From Candidatus Gastranaerophilales bacterium (GTDB lineage: Bacteria > Cyanobacteriota > Vampirovibrionia > Gastranaerophilales > Gastranaerophilaceae): DNA of 44,657 nucleotides. The notes under the pieces were generated by a model. It did no database searches. It was not told the origin of the DNA and saw only the letters and a list, made by a program, of their open reading frames with translations. Both the position numbers and the translations under genes were made by a program. Numbering within the stretch: the stretch's first letter is position 1; the number at the start of each line of letters is the position of its first letter. The stretch spans positions 1 to 44,657 of the forward strand of contig CALUZA010000005.1 of assembly GCA_944325185.1 (NCBI GenBank), written 5' to 3'. Below, piece after piece: positions 43,075 through 44,657 of this stretch.

Positions 43075-44085
43075 ATGATAATTGTAATGCGCCATGGGGC
43101 AAGTGAAGAAAATATACAAAAAGTAATTGATTTAATTAAATTAAAAGGTCGCGAAGCCCATATTTCAAAAGGCGAATCCCATACCATAATCGGAGCAGTC
43201 GGAGAAAAAGTTATAGACCCGCGCGAATTTGAGCTTATTGACGGTGTAAAAGAAGTAATAAAGATTTCTTCAAGTTATAAGCTTGCATCAAGAATTTTTA
43301 AAGAAGACGATACAATAATTGAAGTAAACAATGAAAAATTCGGCGGCGAATATTCAGGCATGATTGCAGGGCCGTGCACAATTGAAAATGAAGAACAAAT
43401 TTTTGAATGCGCAAGAATTATGTCGGAATCAGGCGTTAAAATTATAAGAGGCGGTGCTTTTAAACCTAGAACCTCTCCTTATTCCTTTCAAGGACTTGGA
43501 GAAGAAGGTTTGAAATTAATAAGAAAAGCGGCAGATAAATATAACCTTGCTGTTACTTCAGAAGTTATGGAAATAAGCCAGATTCCTTTGTTTTTAAAAT
43601 ACGTTGATATTTTGCAGGTGGGAGCAAGAAATATGCAAAATTTCAACCTTTTAAGAGAATTAAGCAAAATAAAAAAACCCGTAATTTTAAAAAGAGGTTT
43701 ATCCGCTACAATTAACGAATGGCTTATGGCAGCTGAATATATCCTATCGGGCGGGAACAGGGAAGTTATATTGTGCGAAAGAGGAATAAGAACTTTTGAA
43801 GTAGCTACAAGAAATACGCTTGATTTGTGCGCAATTCCCGTTGTAAAAAAATTAAGCCATCTTCCGATTATAGTTGATCCTTCGCACGGTACCGGCTTAA
43901 GAGATAAAGTTGTTCCGATGAGTTTAGCTTCGCTTGCTGCAGGCTGCGACGGATTGATAATCGAAGTTCACAATAAACCTGAATGTGCTTTGTGCGATGG
44001 AGCGCAATCTTTATACCCAGAGCAATTCAGAGAATTATATAAAAAACTTAAACAATTAGCACCCGTTGTAGGAAAAAAGATATAA
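43075..44085 (+). CDS. aroF: DAHP synthase (AroF, type I-beta with N-terminal regulatory domain)
   Basis: This enzyme condenses phosphoenolpyruvate and erythrose 4-phosphate to DAHP, the first step of the shikimate pathway. The 336 residues have a ferredoxin-like regulatory domain (about 1-70, MIIVMRHGASEENIQKVI), which binds aromatic amino acids in Thermotoga AroF. The aldolase barrel follows, with AGPCTIENEEQI, 'RGGAFKPRTSPYSFQGLG', KRGLSATINEW and VDPSHGTG. GGAGG precedes the ATG. The extended -10 at 43032 drives it, and an M48 peptidase gene follows 30 bases after its stop. Confidence 0.95.
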   Translation: MIIVMRHGASEENIQKVIDLIKLKGREAHISKGESHTIIGAVGEKVIDPREFELIDGVKEVIKISSSYKLASRIFKEDDTIIEVNNEKFGGEYSGMIAGPCTIENEEQIFECARIMSESGVKIIRGGAFKPRTSPYSFQGLGEEGLKLIRKAADKYNLAVTSEVMEISQIPLFLKYVDILQVGARNMQNFNLLRELSKIKKPVILKRGLSATINEWLMAAEYILSGGNREVILCERGIRTFEVATRNTLDLCAIPVVKKLSHLPIIVDPSHGTGLRDKVVPMSLASLAAGCDGLIIEVHNKPECALCDGAQSLYPEQFRELYKKLKQLAPVVGKKI

Positions 44086-44115
44086 TTAAAGCGGAATATA
44101 GAGATTATTAAGATT

Positions 44116-44657
44116 ATGAAAAAGATATTTGTCTTATTTTTGTTTTTTACTTTTTGTTTGAATTTTTATAATCCTTCCTTGGCTTTATATGTCGAAGATT
44201 TAAAAGCAAGAGTCGAGAAAAACGAAACTCTTAAAGACCCCGGGCTTATTAAAATTCCTCAAATTAAAGAGGTTGATGAAGAATCGTATAATAAAAAAAT
44301 GGCATCGGATGAAGTGGAGTATGAAAAAATTAAATCTCAAACAGGGGATAATTTTGAGATTTATAAGATACTTGAGAGAATATTAAGGGCAAACAAACTG
44401 CAATATCAAAATTGGAGAATTGCTTTTTATATGGATCATGAAGATATAAACGCAAATGCGGGAGCTTATAATTTAATCCAGATAAGTTCCGCTTTATATG
44501 ACAGTTTGTATCCTGATGATGATGCAATTGCTTTTGTGATTTCCCATGAACTTGCTCATTTGATTTTAAATCATGCAAAAGCAACAAACGAGATAAGGTA
44601 TAAAATTAATCAACTTGAAGAAAAAATTAAAATAAACAAATATGAAATCAGAAGAAC
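44116..44657 (+). CDS. exported M48-type metallopeptidase (3' end cut by window)
   Basis: The frame opens at ATG 44116 and runs without a stop to the window end (180 codons). It has a signal peptide (Lys-Lys start, Phe-rich core, cut near SLALY), a charged linker and a domain ending with the zinc motif FVISHELAHLILNHAK (HELAH), typical of M48/BepA-like periplasmic proteases. These degrade or mature outer-membrane proteins. It lies 30 bases after aroF, so the two are probably co-transcribed. The C-terminal half is outside the window. Confidence 0.8.
   Translation, partial: MKKIFVLFLFFTFCLNFYNPSLALYVEDLKARVEKNETLKDPGLIKIPQIKEVDEESYNKKMASDEVEYEKIKSQTGDNFEIYKILERILRANKLQYQNWRIAFYMDHEDINANAGAYNLIQISSALYDSLYPDDDAIAFVISHELAHLILNHAKATNEIRYKINQLEEKIKINKYEIRR

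Overview
The window is AT-rich, densely coded DNA from a Gram-negative-type, probably anaerobic and flagellated bacterium. The best fit is a gut relative of the Cyanobacteria (Gastranaerophilales / Melainabacteria / Vampirovibrionia). Supporting this are an RND pump with a TolC partner and a GmhA-type heptose isomerase (an outer membrane), a fliF-G-H-I block, a four-subunit 2-oxoacid:ferredoxin oxidoreductase, prepilins with a KAFTLAE-type cleavage site, and a repeat protein whose N-terminus carries a 'DTISFG' tag of a kind I associate with that group. The taxonomic call is inference from gene content and style; no 16S gene is present.

Layout. 1-611 is a GC-rich, gene-free island of short repeats and hairpins. 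624-1715 is a protein made of eleven exact 20-residue repeats. 1994-3140 is a small regulated module: an XRE repressor divergent from two secreted TRL-like proteins, with a perfect palindromic operator. 3202-9524 holds housekeeping genes (mtaB, a YvyF-like zinc-ribbon protein, a zinc-ribbon/disordered/repeat protein, and an operon of winged helix, rlmD-type methyltransferase, gmhA and a glyoxalase-like protein). 9645-14710 is fliF-fliG-fliH-fliI, followed by two overlapping WYL-type regulators and a small membrane protein. 16813-22831 (minus) is a complete tripartite RND efflux operon. 23064-26334 has small unknown genes, a GlcD-type FAD oxidase and a MATE transporter. 26448-28508 is a very unusual 686-residue prepilin-like surface protein. 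A long minus-strand run (36204 down to 28593) encodes a pseudopilin, a 45-residue membrane peptide, tmk, a TPR protein, a NarL-type response regulator, a degenerate histidine kinase and the korABCD-like oxidoreductase. 36329-39003 holds an XRE protein, a coiled-coil protein and a PAS-GAF histidine kinase. 39081-39590 is tRNA-Arg(UCU) surrounded by partial copies of itself. 39656-41467 (minus) is a large two-domain effector-like protein, kinase-like plus ADP-ribosyltransferase. The window ends with a MATE transporter, aroF and the start of an M48 peptidase.

The accessory material lies at the two repeat loci. Short repeat words are shared between the island at 1-600/1800-1910 and the tRNA-Arg locus at 39081-39330, which suggests one family of small dispersed elements. 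The strongest candidates for undescribed biology are the kinase-ART protein beside the tRNA, the hairpin family with a constant pentaloop, the Cys-rich/lectin-like/Gly-rich prepilin, and a possible leader-peptide switch in front of a 52-residue gene beside the RND pump.
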